Notes under the pieces: generated by a model
Databases searched by the model: none
The model's input: the letters and a program-made list of their open reading frames with translations, nothing else
Told to the model about the DNA's origin: nothing
Part shown: positions 1-10,200 of the stretch, piece by piece
Numbering within the stretch: the stretch's first letter is position 1
Layout: each line of letters starts with the position of its first letter
DNA from: Clavibacter michiganensis
Lineage (GTDB): Bacteria > Actinomycetota > Actinomycetes > Actinomycetales > Microbacteriaceae
Reading direction: 5' to 3'
Length of the DNA stretch: 64,000 bases
NCBI RefSeq assembly: GCF_021216655.1
Contig: NZ_CP080437.1
Coordinates: 1,116,001-1,180,000 of the forward strand
Translations under genes and position numbers: made by a program

Positions 1-31
1 ATGCCCCGCCGCCCAGAGGGCCGCGGGGCAT
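1..31 (-). terminator. Hairpin terminator after the DAHP synthase gene
   Basis: Inverted repeat with a 9-bp outer stem (ATGCCCCGC with GCGGGGCAT), one C-C mismatch, a 4-bp inner stem and an AGA loop, starting 17 bases beyond the stop of the leftward gene. No U-tract is visible, as is common for actinobacterial terminators. Confidence 0.6.
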
Positions 32-47
32 CGTCGGACAGGTGGGC

Positions 48-1418
48 TCAGCTGCGCGCCGCAGCCAGCTCCTCGGCCACGAGGAACGCCAGCTCGAGGC
101 TCTGCATGTGGTTCAGCCGCGGGTCGCACAGTGACTCGTAGCGTGTGGCCAGCGTCGCCTCGTCGATGTGCTCGGATCCGCCGAGGCACTCGGTGACGTC
201 GTCGCCGGTGAGCTCGATGTGGATGCCGCCGGGATGCGTTCCCGCCGCCCGGTGCGCCTGGAAGAAGCCCTGCACCTCGTCGACGACGTCGTCGAAGCGC
301 CGGGTCTTGTAGCCGGTCGGCGTGGTGAGACCGTTGCCGTGCATGGGGTCGGTGACCCACAGGGGGTTGGCGTCCGACGCCTTGACCGCCTCGAGCAGGG
401 GCGGCAGGGCGTCGCGGATCTTGCCGGCGCCCATGCGCGTGATGAAGGTGAGCCGGCCGGGCTCGCGGTCCGGGTCGAGCTTCTCGATGAGCTCGTGCAC
501 CGTCTCGGGCGTGGTCGACGGCCCGAGCTTGACGCCCAGCGGGTTGCGGACGCGCGACAGGAAGTCGACGTGCGCCCCGTCGAGGTCGCGCGTGCGCTCC
601 CCGATCCAGATGAAGTGCGCCGACGTGTTGTACGGCGTGCCGGTGCGCGAGTCGATGCGCGTCATGGGCCGCTCGTAGTCCATGAGGAGACCCTCGTGAC
701 CGGTGTAGAACTCGACGCGCTTGAGGTCGTCGAAGTCCGCGCCCGCGGCCTCCATGAACTTGATCGCGCGATCGATGTCGCGGGCGAGCTGCTCGTAACG
801 CTGGTTCGCCGGGTTGGCGGCGAAGCCCTTGTTCCAGCTGTGCACCTCACGGAGGTCGGCGAAGCCGCCCTGCGTGAACGCCCGGATGAGGTTCAGCGTC
901 GAGGCGGCCGTGTGGTACCCCTTCACGAGGCGCGCGGGATCCGCCGCGCGCGACTCGGGCGTGAAGTCGTAGCCGTTGACGATGTCGCCGCGGTACGCGG
1001 GCAGCGTCAGGTCGCCGCGCGTCTCGGAGTCGCTCGAGCGGGGCTTCGCGAACTGGCCGGCCATGCGGCCCATCTTCACGACGGGCATGGCCGCGCCGTA
1101 CGTGAGGACCACGGCCATCTGCAGGACGGTCTTCACGCGGTTGCGGATGGCGTCGGCCGTGGCGCCCGCGAAGGTCTCGGCGCAGTCGCCGCCCTGGAGG
1201 AGGAACGCTCGGCCGTCTGCGGCGGCGGCGAGGCGCGAGCGCAGCAGATCCACCTCGCCGGCGAAGACCAGGGGCGGCAGCAGGGCGATCTCGGCGGACG
1301 CGGCATGGACGGCGGCGGCATCCGGCCACTGCGGCTGCTGCTTGACCTCGAGGGTGCGCCAGTGGTCGAGGCCCGCGAGGACGTCGGGGTGGGCGGGGAC
1401 GAGGTGCTCAGAGGCCAC
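48..1418 (-). CDS. aroG: Class II 3-deoxy-7-phosphoheptulonate (DAHP) synthase
   Basis: Catalyses the first committed step of the shikimate pathway, joining phosphoenolpyruvate and erythrose 4-phosphate. The 456-residue protein has the class II (plant/actinobacterial) hallmarks: QGGDCAETFA at residues 75-84, whose Cys is a metal ligand in the family, KMGRMAGQFAKPRS at about 115-128, and WVTDPMHGNG further on. Length is normal for the class. The start is GTG with no strong Shine-Dalgarno sequence visible. It lies 59 bases downstream of plsC on the same strand, so glk-plsC-aroG may be one transcript; the end is marked by a hairpin at the window edge. Family assignment is secure; co-transcription is inference. 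Confidence 0.95.
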   Translation of the reverse strand: MASEHLVPAHPDVLAGLDHWRTLEVKQQPQWPDAAAVHAASAEIALLPPLVFAGEVDLLRSRLAAAADGRAFLLQGGDCAETFAGATADAIRNRVKTVLQMAVVLTYGAAMPVVKMGRMAGQFAKPRSSDSETRGDLTLPAYRGDIVNGYDFTPESRAADPARLVKGYHTAASTLNLIRAFTQGGFADLREVHSWNKGFAANPANQRYEQLARDIDRAIKFMEAAGADFDDLKRVEFYTGHEGLLMDYERPMTRIDSRTGTPYNTSAHFIWIGERTRDLDGAHVDFLSRVRNPLGVKLGPSTTPETVHELIEKLDPDREPGRLTFITRMGAGKIRDALPPLLEAVKASDANPLWVTDPMHGNGLTTPTGYKTRRFDDVVDEVQGFFQAHRAAGTHPGGIHIELTGDDVTECLGGSEHIDEATLATRYESLCDPRLNHMQSLELAFLVAEELAAARS

Positions 1419-1477
1419 GGTGGGATCCCGGTTCGTGTCGTGCGCGTGGTGCGCGGTGGAGGCTGTGCGGGAGACGG

Positions 1478-2167
1478 TCAGCGGGCCGCGCTCGCGCGCT
1501 TCTCCTTGACCGAGGTCGCATAGACGTCGACGTACTCCTGGCCGCTCAGCCTCGAGAGCTCGTACATGATCTCGTCGGTGATGGAGCGGAGGATGAAGCG
1601 GTCTCCCTCGAGGCCGGCGAACCTACTGAAATCTAGCGGCTCGCCGATGACCACACCAATCCGGCGGACCTTCGGGATGCGGGTGCCGATGGGCATGACC
1701 TTCTCGGTGTCGATCATGGCGATCGGGACGACCGGGACGTCGCCCTCGAGGATCATGCGGGCCACGCCCGTGCGGCCTCGGTACATGCGGCCGTCGGGGC
1801 TGCGCGTGCCCTCAGGGTAGATGCCGAGCATGCGGCCCTCGGCCAGCACGCGGAGGCCCGTGTTGAGGGACGCCTCGGACGCCTTGCCGCCGGAGCGGTC
1901 GATGGGGAGCATGCCCGTGGCCGTGAAGAACATCTTGGTGGCCCAGCCCTTGAGGCCGGTTCCCGTGAAGTAGTCGCTCTTGGCGAGGAAGACGAGGTTG
2001 CGGTCCACGAGGAGCGGCAGGAACACCGAGTCGATGAAGGACAGGTGGTTGCTCGCGAGGATCACGCCGCCCTTGGCGGGGATGTTCTCGATCCCGGTGA
2101 CCCAGGGTCGGAACGTGCTCCGGAGGAGGGGTCCGGCGACCAGGTTCTTCATGAACCAGTAGAACAT
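1478..2167 (-). CDS. plsC: 1-acyl-sn-glycerol-3-phosphate acyltransferase (PlsC family)
   Basis: Acylates lysophosphatidate to phosphatidate in membrane phospholipid synthesis. The 229-residue protein shows the acyltransferase block I motif HX4D (HLSFID, residues 41-46), a hydrophobic N-terminal stretch for membrane association, and the glycerol-phosphate-binding motif YPEGTRSPDG at about residue 118. A GGAAGG ribosome-binding site lies about nine bases before the ATG. It sits 78 bases downstream of the glucokinase gene and 59 upstream of DAHP synthase, all leftward. Several paralogues of this family occur in actinobacteria, so the exact acyl acceptor is not certain from sequence. Confidence 0.9.
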   Translation of the reverse strand: MFYWFMKNLVAGPLLRSTFRPWVTGIENIPAKGGVILASNHLSFIDSVFLPLLVDRNLVFLAKSDYFTGTGLKGWATKMFFTATGMLPIDRSGGKASEASLNTGLRVLAEGRMLGIYPEGTRSPDGRMYRGRTGVARMILEGDVPVVPIAMIDTEKVMPIGTRIPKVRRIGVVIGEPLDFSRFAGLEGDRFILRSITDEIMYELSRLSGQEYVDVYATSVKEKRASAAR

Positions 2168-2245
2168 CGTCGGTCACCTTCCGGGTGGGGTCGCATCCAG
2201 CATAGGCGGCCGGGCACGCGCGACGCCGCAGGCCGGCGCCCCGGG

Positions 2246-3211
2246 TCAGGCCCCGTGGTGCAGCGCGGCCGCGTGGCGACGGGCGAGGTCCGCCGCGCCG
2301 ACGACGCCGGCGTCGTTGACGAGCTCGGCGATGCGGAACTCCGGCTCCGGGTGGTACCCGCGGGCCGGGAGGTGCGCGAGGTAGGCCTCGCGGATGGGGC
2401 CGAGCAGCAGGTCGCCCGCCTGCGCGACGCCGCCGCCGATCACGAACATCTGGGGATCGAGGATCGCGCCGATGCTCGCGGCGGCCTCGCCGAGCCAGCC
2501 GCCGAGGCGGCGGAGGGCGAGGAGGGCGCCGGGGTCGCCGGCCTGGATGAGGTCGCTGACGTCGTGCCCGGTGAGCGTGCCCACCTCGCGGCGGCGGGCG
2601 GCGAGGCCCTCCCCGTGCGTGCCGCCGAGGTCGGCCAGCTCGTCGGCGGTGCGCAGGAGCGCGCGGCCGGATCCGTACTGCTCGATGCAGCCGCGGGCGC
2701 CGCAGCCGCAGGGCAGGCCGTCGGGGACGACGCGCATGTGGCCGAGCTCGGCGCCCGCGCCGAAGCCGCCACGGAAGAGCCGGTCGTCGGCGACGATCGC
2801 GCCGCCGACGCCCGTGCCGATCGTGAGGGTGACCATGTCGCTGACGAGGCGGCCCGCGCCGTAGCGGAACTCCGCCCAGCCGGCGGCGTTCGCGTCGTTC
2901 TCGATGACGATGGGGAGGTCGATCCGGCCGCGCAGCTTCTCGCGCACCGGCTCGTTGCGCCAGTTGATGTTCGGGGCGTAGTAGACGGTGGACTGCGCGG
3001 CGTCGATGAAGCCAGCCGCCGCGACGCCGACCGCGACGACGTCGGGGTGCAGGGCGCGGAGCCGCTCGACCATGCCGACGACGGCCTCCACGATCGCGTC
3101 CGGGCTGCTCGCCTCGGTGGGCGTGCGCTCCTCCGCCGCGATGATGCCGAGCTCGTCGACCACCGCCCCCGCGATCTTGGTCCCGCCGATGTCGATCCCT
3201 ATTGCATGCAC
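2246..3211 (-). CDS. glk: ROK-family glucokinase
   Basis: Phosphorylates glucose using ATP, feeding glycolysis. The 321-residue protein begins with the phosphate-binding motif GIDIGGTK (residues 5-12), has the ROK zinc-ligand cluster (CGCGARGC around residue 160) and the ATP-domain FVIGGGV motif. It lacks an N-terminal helix-turn-helix, so it is an enzyme rather than a ROK repressor. The start is GTG with GAGGAAGGG about nine bases upstream. It heads the probable glk-plsC-aroG leftward run and is divergent from the acyl-CoA ligase gene. Other ROK hexokinases cannot be excluded, but glucokinase is the best fit. Confidence 0.85.
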   Translation of the reverse strand: MHAIGIDIGGTKIAGAVVDELGIIAAEERTPTEASSPDAIVEAVVGMVERLRALHPDVVAVGVAAAGFIDAAQSTVYYAPNINWRNEPVREKLRGRIDLPIVIENDANAAGWAEFRYGAGRLVSDMVTLTIGTGVGGAIVADDRLFRGGFGAGAELGHMRVVPDGLPCGCGARGCIEQYGSGRALLRTADELADLGGTHGEGLAARRREVGTLTGHDVSDLIQAGDPGALLALRRLGGWLGEAAASIGAILDPQMFVIGGGVAQAGDLLLGPIREAYLAHLPARGYHPEPEFRIAELVNDAGVVGAADLARRHAAALHHGA

Positions 3212-3244
3212 TCCGCGGGCCCTTCCTCATCGTCTCGCCCGTCG

Positions 3245-3250
3245 ATCCTA
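3245..3250 (-). promoter_or_regulatory. Candidate -10 box for glk
   Basis: TAGGAT on the minus strand, 34 bases before the glk start, matching the actinobacterial TANNNT pattern. No convincing -35 element is seen. Confidence 0.35.
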
Positions 3251-3304
3251 CTGACGTGCCGGACGCCCCCGACCGGGGACGAGCGCCCGGGAGTCCCCCG
3301 CCGA

Positions 3305-3310
3305 TAGGCT
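3305..3310 (+). promoter_or_regulatory. Candidate -10 box for the acyl-CoA ligase gene
   Basis: TAGGCT, 34 bases before the GTG start, again TANNNT with no clear -35. The short leader after it contains the ribosome-binding site. Confidence 0.35.
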
Positions 3311-3344
3311 GACCACATCCATTTCCGGTACCGAGGGAGTTGCC

Positions 3345-5171
3345 GTGGAACAGCACACCATGCCCGCCGTCGTCGAGGCGAGACCCGACGACAACATCAC
3401 CGACGTCCTGGTGCACCGCGTGAGGACGAGCCCCGACGCTCCGCTGTTCGCGCTGCCGGACGGGAGCGGGGGCTGGAGCGACGTGTCGGCCGCCCAGTTC
3501 CACCGCCAGGTCGTCGCCCTCGCCAAGGGCCTCGTGGTGGCGGGGATCGAGCCGGGCGAGCGCATCGGCATGATGTGCCGGACCCGCTACGAGTGGACGC
3601 TCGTCGACTTCGCGGTGTTCTTCGCGGGCGCCGTCCTCGTGCCCGTCTACGAGACCTCCTCCCCCGGCCAGGTGCACTGGAACATGCAGGACTCCGGCGC
3701 GGTGGCGATGATCCTCGAGACCGCCGACCACTTCTCGCGCTTCGACGAGGTGCACCCGGAGCTGCCGGCGGTGCGTCACGTCTGGCAGATCGACCTCGGC
3801 GACCTGGACAAGCTCGCCGAGCAGGGCGTCGACGTGCCGGACGCCGAGATCGAGCGTCGCCGGAACATCGCCGTCGGCTCGGACATGGCGACGCTCATCT
3901 ACACGTCGGGCACCACCGGGCGGCCGAAGGGCTGCATCCTCACGCACGCGAACTTCGTCGAGCTCTCGCGGAACGCCGAGGTCGCGATGGAGGAGGTCGT
4001 GCGGGTCGGAGCGTCGACGCTGCTCTTCATCACGACGGCGCACGTGTTCGCGCGCTTCATCTCGATCCTCAACGTGCAGGCCGGCGTGAAGACCGGGCAC
4101 CAGGCCGACACGACGCAGCTGCTGCCCGCGCTCGCGTCGTTCAAGCCGACGTTCCTCCTCGCGGTGCCGCGCGTCTTCGAGAAGGTCTACAACTCCTCGG
4201 AGCAGAAGGCCGAGGGCGCGGGTCGCGGCAAGGTCTTCCGCAAGGCCGCCGAGGTCGCGTACGCGCACTCGGTCGCCGTCGACGCGGGCTCCGTGCCGCT
4301 GGCGCTCAAGCTCCAGTACAAGGTGTTCGACGCGCTCGTGTACTCCAAGATCCGGCAGGCGATGGGCGGGCGCGTGCGCTTCGCGGTCAGCGGATCCGCG
4401 CCCCTCGGCCTCCGCCTCGGCCACTTCTACCGGTCGCTCGGCCTCACGATCCTCGAGGGCTACGGCCTCACGGAGACGACGGCCCCGGTGAGCGTCAACC
4501 TCGTGAAGGGCTTCCGGATCGGCACGGTCGGCCCCGCGCTCCCGGGCGTCTCCACGCGGATCACCGACGAGGGCGAGATCGAGGTGAAGGGCGTCAACGT
4601 CTTCGACGGGTACTGGCAGGACGAGGAGGCGACCGCGGCCGTCTTCGACGACGGCTGGTTCCGCACGGGCGACCTCGGCAGCTACGACGCCGACGGCTAC
4701 CTCACGATCACAGGCCGCAAGAAGGAGATCATCGTCACGGCCGGCGGGAAGAACGTCGCCCCTGCCGCGCTCGAGGACCCCATCCGCGCCAACCCGCTCG
4801 TCGGGCAGGTCGTGGTGGCGGGCGACCGCCGGCCCTTCATCTCGGCGCTCATCACGCTGGATCCCGAGATGCTCAAGGTCTGGCTCGCGAACAACGGCCA
4901 GGATTCCGCGATGACGCTCGAGCAGGCGTCGCAGAACCCGGCGGTGCTGGCCGAGGTGCAGCGCGCGGTCGACGCCGCCAACGCGACGGTGTCGCGCGCG
5001 GAGTCCATCCGGAAGTGCGTCGTGCTGCCCGTGGAGCTCACCGAGGCGGCCGGGCACCTGACGCCGAAGCTCAGCATCAAGCGCCAGGTGGTGCTCGACG
5101 CCTTCGCCGACGTCATCACGCGGATCTACGAGGCGGCGCCGACCACCGAGGGCCACTCGCTGGTCCACTGA
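3345..5171 (+). CDS. fadD: Long-chain fatty-acid-CoA ligase (FadD15 type)
   Basis: Activates long-chain fatty acids to acyl-CoA through an acyl-adenylate. The 608-residue protein carries the AMP-binding P-loop YTSGTTGRPKG near residue 187, the GYGLTET motif, the TGDLG motif and the catalytic-lysine region of the small C-terminal domain. Length and order match the actinobacterial FadD15 group. The start is GTG with GAGGGAG about six bases upstream; an ATG six codons later is a weaker alternative. It is transcribed alone and ends in a strong hairpin shared with the convergent def gene. Substrate chain length is inferred from family only. Confidence 0.92.
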   Translation: MEQHTMPAVVEARPDDNITDVLVHRVRTSPDAPLFALPDGSGGWSDVSAAQFHRQVVALAKGLVVAGIEPGERIGMMCRTRYEWTLVDFAVFFAGAVLVPVYETSSPGQVHWNMQDSGAVAMILETADHFSRFDEVHPELPAVRHVWQIDLGDLDKLAEQGVDVPDAEIERRRNIAVGSDMATLIYTSGTTGRPKGCILTHANFVELSRNAEVAMEEVVRVGASTLLFITTAHVFARFISILNVQAGVKTGHQADTTQLLPALASFKPTFLLAVPRVFEKVYNSSEQKAEGAGRGKVFRKAAEVAYAHSVAVDAGSVPLALKLQYKVFDALVYSKIRQAMGGRVRFAVSGSAPLGLRLGHFYRSLGLTILEGYGLTETTAPVSVNLVKGFRIGTVGPALPGVSTRITDEGEIEVKGVNVFDGYWQDEEATAAVFDDGWFRTGDLGSYDADGYLTITGRKKEIIVTAGGKNVAPAALEDPIRANPLVGQVVVAGDRRPFISALITLDPEMLKVWLANNGQDSAMTLEQASQNPAVLAEVQRAVDAANATVSRAESIRKCVVLPVELTEAAGHLTPKLSIKRQVVLDAFADVITRIYEAAPTTEGHSLVH

Positions 5172-5177
5172 AAGGAG

Positions 5178-5205
5178 CGACGGCCCGCGCACGCGCGGGC
5201 CGTCG
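5178..5205. terminator. Bidirectional terminator between fadD and def
   Basis: Perfect 13-bp inverted repeat (CGACGGCCCGCGC with its complement) almost without loop, lying in the 36-base gap between the convergent stop codons. Confidence 0.8.
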
Positions 5206-5207
5206 GC

Positions 5208-5699
5208 TCAGAACCAGTCGGACTCGCGCACCTGCTTCATGGCCTCGCGGCGGCGCTGCTTGTCGAGCCGGTCGAGGTACACCAGGCCGTCGAGGTGGTC
5301 GACCTCGTGCTGGAAGGCCTGGGCGAGCACGCCCGTGCCCTCGATGCGGACGGGCTTCCCCTCGAGGTCGATGCCGGTGATCACGGCCTCGGGGTGGCGC
5401 ATGGTGGGGAACCAGAGGCCGGGCACCGAGAGGCAGCCCTCGTCGACGAGGACGGCCTCGCCGCGCAGCTCCTCGATCACGGGGTTCAGGACGTAGCCGA
5501 ACGCCGGACCCACGTTGTAGCTGAATGCGCGGAGGTTGACGCCGATCTGCGCGGCGGCCACCCCGGCGCGGCCGTCGGGCCGGACGCTGTCGAGGAGGTC
5601 CTCGACCAGGGCGCGCACGCCATCGTCGATCTCGTGGATCTCCGAGGAGACGGTCTTCAGCACCGGATCGCCGAACAGGCGGATCTGTCGTTCAGTCAT
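5208..5699 (-). CDS. def: Peptide deformylase
   Basis: Removes the formyl group from nascent protein N-termini. All three family motifs are present: GVAAAQIG (motif 1), EGCLSVPG with the metal-binding Cys (motif 2) and QHEVDH, an HEXXH-type metal site (motif 3). I place the start at 5699, giving 163 residues beginning MTERQIRLFG, because a GGAAG ribosome-binding site lies directly upstream and family alignment begins there; a longer in-frame start at 5774 would overlap the preceding gene. It is the last gene of a pyc-mtr-def leftward run, 34 bases after mtr. Confidence 0.95.
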   Translation of the reverse strand: MTERQIRLFGDPVLKTVSSEIHEIDDGVRALVEDLLDSVRPDGRAGVAAAQIGVNLRAFSYNVGPAFGYVLNPVIEELRGEAVLVDEGCLSVPGLWFPTMRHPEAVITGIDLEGKPVRIEGTGVLAQAFQHEVDHLDGLVYLDRLDKQRRREAMKQVRESDWF

Positions 5700-5733
5700 T
5701 CTCTGCTTCCGTGGGTCCTGGGCGGGCGGCGGG

Positions 5734-7218
5734 TCAGGATCGACCGGCCCCCGCGGGCGCGTCGCCCTGGCCATTCTCCCGTGCCCAGGCGGCCACCGCG
5801 GACTCGGCGGCGAGCAGCGCGTTCTCGACGATCTCCGTCACCGCCGGGTGCGGCCAGTACTGCGCCCGGGCGAGGCCCGTCACCGGGTGGCCGAGGCTGG
5901 CGGCCATGAGGAGCGGCTGGATCAGCGCCGCCGAGTCCGAGCCGATGATGTGCGCGCCGAGGATGGTGCCGCCGTCGCGCGGATCCACCACGAGCTTGCA
6001 GAACGACGTCGTGTCCTCCAGCGCCCAGCCCCACGCGGTGGACGAATAGGGCTGCTCGATCGTGACGACGGGTCCGGCCTCGCGGGCCTCCGCCTCCGTG
6101 AGCCCGAACGAGCCGATCTGCGGGCGCGAGAAGACCGCCTGCGGCACGGGCCCGGGCGCCCCGCCGATCAGGTCGTCCGGGTGCAGCAGGTTGTGCTGCA
6201 CGACGCGCGCCTGGTGGTTGGCGACGTGCTTCAGCTGGTGGTCGGCGCTGATGTCGCCGAGCGCGAAGACGCCGGGCACCGGCTCGCCGCCCGCGAGGAC
6301 GCGCTGCCGGTCGTCGACCACGACGCGGCCGTCCTCGTGCAGGTCGTAGCCCGCGTTCGCGACGGCGAGCGTGTCGGTGTTGGGGACGCGGCCGAGCGCG
6401 ACGAGCACGGCCTCCGTCTCGACCAGGTGACCGGAGGCGAGTCGCGAGCGGAGCACGTCGCCGTCGCGCTCGATCTCCTCCACCTCGCAGTCGGTGATGA
6501 CGTCCCACTGCGTGCGTGCGAGCGTCGTGAAGCGCGTCGAGACGTCGGCGTCGAGGTTGCCGAGCAGGTGCGCGGAGCGGGCGACCTGCGTCACGTGCAC
6601 CCCGAGGTGGCTGAACACGTGCGCGAACTCGGCCGCGACGTAGCCGCCGCCCACGACGAGGAGCGAGGCGGGGAGCTGGGCGATGCGCATGATCGAGTCG
6701 GAGTCGTGGATGTCGGGGTCGGGCGCGTAGACCGCCTGCAGCGGCCGGGGCCGGGAGCCGGCCGCGAGGACGATCCGGTCGGCGGTGATCCGCTGGCCGC
6801 TCGCCGACACGAGCACGCCCGGCGCCTCGAAGCCGACGCTCTCGCGCAGCAGCGTGACGTTCCCCATGCCGCTCTCGCGCCACTCGCGCCCGCCCTCGCT
6901 GATCGCGTCGATGCGGCCGAAGACACGCGCGCTGATCGCGGGCCAGTCCACGGCGTCCACCGACGCGCGGATGCCGAGGGCCGCGCCGTCGCGGGTCTCC
7001 GCGGCGACGTCCGCCACGTGCACGAGCATCTTCGTGGGGATGCAGCCGGCGTTGAGGCACGTCCCGCCGAAGTGCTCGCCGTCGTCGACGAGCAGCACGC
7101 GCTGGTCGCCGAAGCGCTCGTCGACGATCGAGTTGCCGGATCCGGCCCCCACGATCACGAGGTCGTAGCGCTCGTCCTGCTGCGGGTCCTGCGGGCTGTC
7201 GGTCATCTCGTGGCTCAT
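5734..7218 (-). CDS. mtr: Mycothione reductase
   Basis: Flavoprotein disulfide reductase that keeps mycothiol, the actinobacterial glutathione substitute, reduced using NADPH. The sequence shows the N-terminal FAD motif VGAGSGNS, the redox-active disulfide GTCLNAGCIPTK, a central NAD(P) Rossmann segment and the C-terminal catalytic HPAVTE. The redox motif and glycine loop match mycothione reductase better than dihydrolipoamide or glutathione reductase. Two start codons compete: ATG at 7218, touching an AGGAG, and ATG at 7206, twelve bases after it; both keep the whole FAD domain. The gene starts three bases after the pyruvate carboxylase stop, so co-translation is likely. Confidence 0.9.
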   Translation of the reverse strand: MSHEMTDSPQDPQQDERYDLVIVGAGSGNSIVDERFGDQRVLLVDDGEHFGGTCLNAGCIPTKMLVHVADVAAETRDGAALGIRASVDAVDWPAISARVFGRIDAISEGGREWRESGMGNVTLLRESVGFEAPGVLVSASGQRITADRIVLAAGSRPRPLQAVYAPDPDIHDSDSIMRIAQLPASLLVVGGGYVAAEFAHVFSHLGVHVTQVARSAHLLGNLDADVSTRFTTLARTQWDVITDCEVEEIERDGDVLRSRLASGHLVETEAVLVALGRVPNTDTLAVANAGYDLHEDGRVVVDDRQRVLAGGEPVPGVFALGDISADHQLKHVANHQARVVQHNLLHPDDLIGGAPGPVPQAVFSRPQIGSFGLTEAEAREAGPVVTIEQPYSSTAWGWALEDTTSFCKLVVDPRDGGTILGAHIIGSDSAALIQPLLMAASLGHPVTGLARAQYWPHPAVTEIVENALLAAESAVAAWARENGQGDAPAGAGRS

Positions 7219-7221
7219 CTC

Positions 7222-10200
7222 CTAGGGCTCGACGACGACGAGCAGGTCGCCCGCGTCGACCTGCTGCGTGGTCGGCACCGCGAGGCGCGCCACGCGTCCC
7301 GCGACGGGCGACGTGATGGCCGCCTCCATCTTCATCGCCTCGATGGACGCGACGGGCTGGCCGGCGGCGACGACCTGGCCCTCCTCCACCTTCAGCGTGA
7401 CGACGCCGGAGAACGGCGCCGACACGTGCCCGGGCTTCGCGGGGTCACCGCGTTCGGCGGCGGTCGTGGTCACGGCGATGCCGCGGTCTCGGACGAAGAC
7501 GGGGCGGAGCTGTCCGTTCATGACGACCATGACGGTCCGCATCCCCGACTCGTCCGCGTCACCCACGGCCTCGAGGCCGATGAGGACCTCGACGCCCCGG
7601 CTGATCCGCACCGCGTGCTCCTGCCCCGGGCGGAGGCCGTGCAGGTAGTCGTCGGTGTCGAGCACGGAGAGGTCGCCGAAGAGCTCGCGGATGGTCTCGA
7701 ACTGCTCCGTCGGCTGCGGGAACAGGAGGTGGTTGAGCGTGCGCCGCCGCTCGACGCCGGGCACGCGCAGCGCGGCGCGGTCCTCGGCGGAGACGGGCGT
7801 GACGCCGATGCGCACGTCGCGTCCCTGGAGGACCCGGGTGCGGAACGGCTCCGGCCAGCCGCCGGGCAGGTCGCCCAGCTCGCCCGCCATGAAGCCGACC
7901 ACCGAGTCGGGGATGTCGTAGTCCTGCGGGTTGCGCTCGAAGTCGGCCGGGTCGGCCTTCGCGGCCGCGAGCTGTAGGGCGAGGTCGCCGACCACCTTGG
8001 ACGACGGCGTGACCTTGGGGATGCGGCCGAGGATCCGGTCGGCGGCGGCGTACATGTCCTCGATGAGCTCGAAGTCGTCGGCGAGGCCGAGCGCGATCGC
8101 CTGCTGGCGGAGGTTCGAGAGCTGCCCCCCGGGGATCTCGTGCCGGTACACGCGCCCGGTCGGGCCCGCGAGCCCGGACTCGAACGGCCGGTACAGGCGG
8201 CGGACCGCCTCCCAGTACGGCTCGAGGTCGCTGACCGCGTCGAGCGAGAGGCCCGTGTCGCGCTCGGTGTCCGCGAGGGCGGCGACGAGCGCGGACGCCG
8301 ACGGCTGGCTCGTGGTGCCCGACATGGGCGCGCTCGCGACGTCGACCGCGTCGGCCCCGGCGCGGCTGGCCGCGAGCAGGGTCGCGAGCTGGCCGCCCGC
8401 CGTGTCGTGGGTGTGCACGTGGACGGGGAGGTCGAACTCGCGGCGGAGCGCGGTGACGAGGCGCTCGGCGGCCGCGGGGCGGAGGAGCCCGGCCATGTCC
8501 TTGATCGCGAGGACGTGCGCGCCCGCGGCGACGCTCCGCTCCGCCAAGCCGAGGTAGTAGTCGAGCGTGTAGAGGTCCTCGGCGGGATCCAGCAGGTTGC
8601 CCGTGTAGCAGAGGGCGACCTCGGCCACCGTGGTGCCGGTGGCGAGCACGGAGTCGATCGCGGGGCGCATGCGCTCGACGTCGTTGAGCGCGTCGAAGAT
8701 GCGGAACACGTCGACGCCGGTCGCGGCGGCCTCCTGCACGAACGCGTCGGTGACCTCCGTCGGGTACGGCGTGTAGCCCACCGTGTTGGCGCCGCGCAGC
8801 AGCATCTGGATCGCGACGTTCGGCAGCGCCTCGCGCAGCGACGCGAGCCGCTCCCACGGATCCTCGCCGAGGAAGCGCAGCGCCACGTCGTAGGTGGCGC
8901 CGCCCCAGGCCTCGACGGAGAGGAGCTCGGGCGTCGTGCGCGCGACGTACGGGGCGACGGCCACGAGGTCGCGGGTGCGCACGCGCGTCGCGAGCAGCGA
9001 TTGGTGCGCGTCACGGAACGTCGTCTCCGTGACCGCGAGGGCGGTCTGCGCACGGAGGGCGTCGGCGAAGCCGCGGGGTCCGAGCTCGAGGAGCCGCTGG
9101 CGGGATCCCGCGGGCGCCGGCTGCCGGAGGTCGACGTCGGGCAGCTTGTCGACGGGCCGCACGACCGCGGTGCGCGGCCCGTTCGGCTGGTTGACGGTGA
9201 CGTCGGCGAGCCAGTTGAGGATCTTCGTCCCGCGGTCCTTCGACACGTTGCTGCGCACGAGCCCCGGCCGCTCGTCGATGAAGGAGGTGCTGATGTCGCC
9301 CGCCTGGAAGTCGGGGTCGTCGAGCACACCCTGGAGGAAGGGGATGTTCGTGGAGACGCCGCGGATCCGGAACTCGGCCAGGGCGCGCTTGGCCCGCGTG
9401 ACGGCGGCCGGGAAGTCGCGCCCGCGGCAGGTGAGCTTCGCGAGCATCGAGTCGAAGTGCGGGCTGATCTGCGCGCCGGTCGCGACCGTGCCGCCGTCGA
9501 TGCGGATCCCGCCGCCGCCCGGCGAGCGGTACGTCGTGATCTTGCCCGTGTCCGGGCGGAAGCCCTGCGCCGGGTCCTCGGTCGTGATGCGGCACTGGAG
9601 CGCCGCGCCGCGCAGCACGATCGCGTCCTGGCCGAGGCCGAGCTCGGCGAGGGTCTCCCCCGCCGCGATGCGCATCTGCGACTGCACGAGGTCGACGTCC
9701 GTCACCTCCTCGGTCACGGTGTGCTCGACCTGGATGCGCGGGTTCATCTCGATGAAGACGTGCTGCCCGGCGCGCGGCCCGTCGGTGTCGAGCAGGAACT
9801 CGACCGTGCCGGCGTTGACGTAGCCGATGCTCCGGGCGAACGCGATCGCGTGGGCGTGCATGGCGTCGCGGATCGCGGGGTCCAGGTTCGGCGCGGGCGC
9901 GATCTCCACGACCTTCTGGTGCCGGCGCTGCACCGAGCAGTCGCGCTCGAAGAGGTGCACGGTCTCCCCCGTGGCGTCGGCGAGGATCTGCACCTCGATG
10001 TGCCGCGGCCGGAGCACCGCCTGCTCGAGGAACATGGTCGGGTCGCCGAACGCGCTGTCCGCCTCGCGCATCGCGGCCCGGAGCGCGTCCTCGAGGTCCT
10101 CCGCGCGCTCGACGCGCCGCATGCCGCGGCCGCCGCCGCCCGCGACGGCCTTCGCGAAGATCGGGAAGCCGATCCCCTCCGCCTGCTCGAGCAGCAGCTC

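Noticed and set aside
1812..5192. 1126-codon open frame on the minus strand
   Set aside because: It covers plsC, glk and fadD in other frames; its protein is Arg/Ala/His/Asp-rich nonsense typical of high-G+C shadow frames.
5700..5774. Longer peptide deformylase start
   Set aside because: It would overlap mycothione reductase and add a Pro-rich extension not seen in the family; the 5699 ATG has GGAAG.
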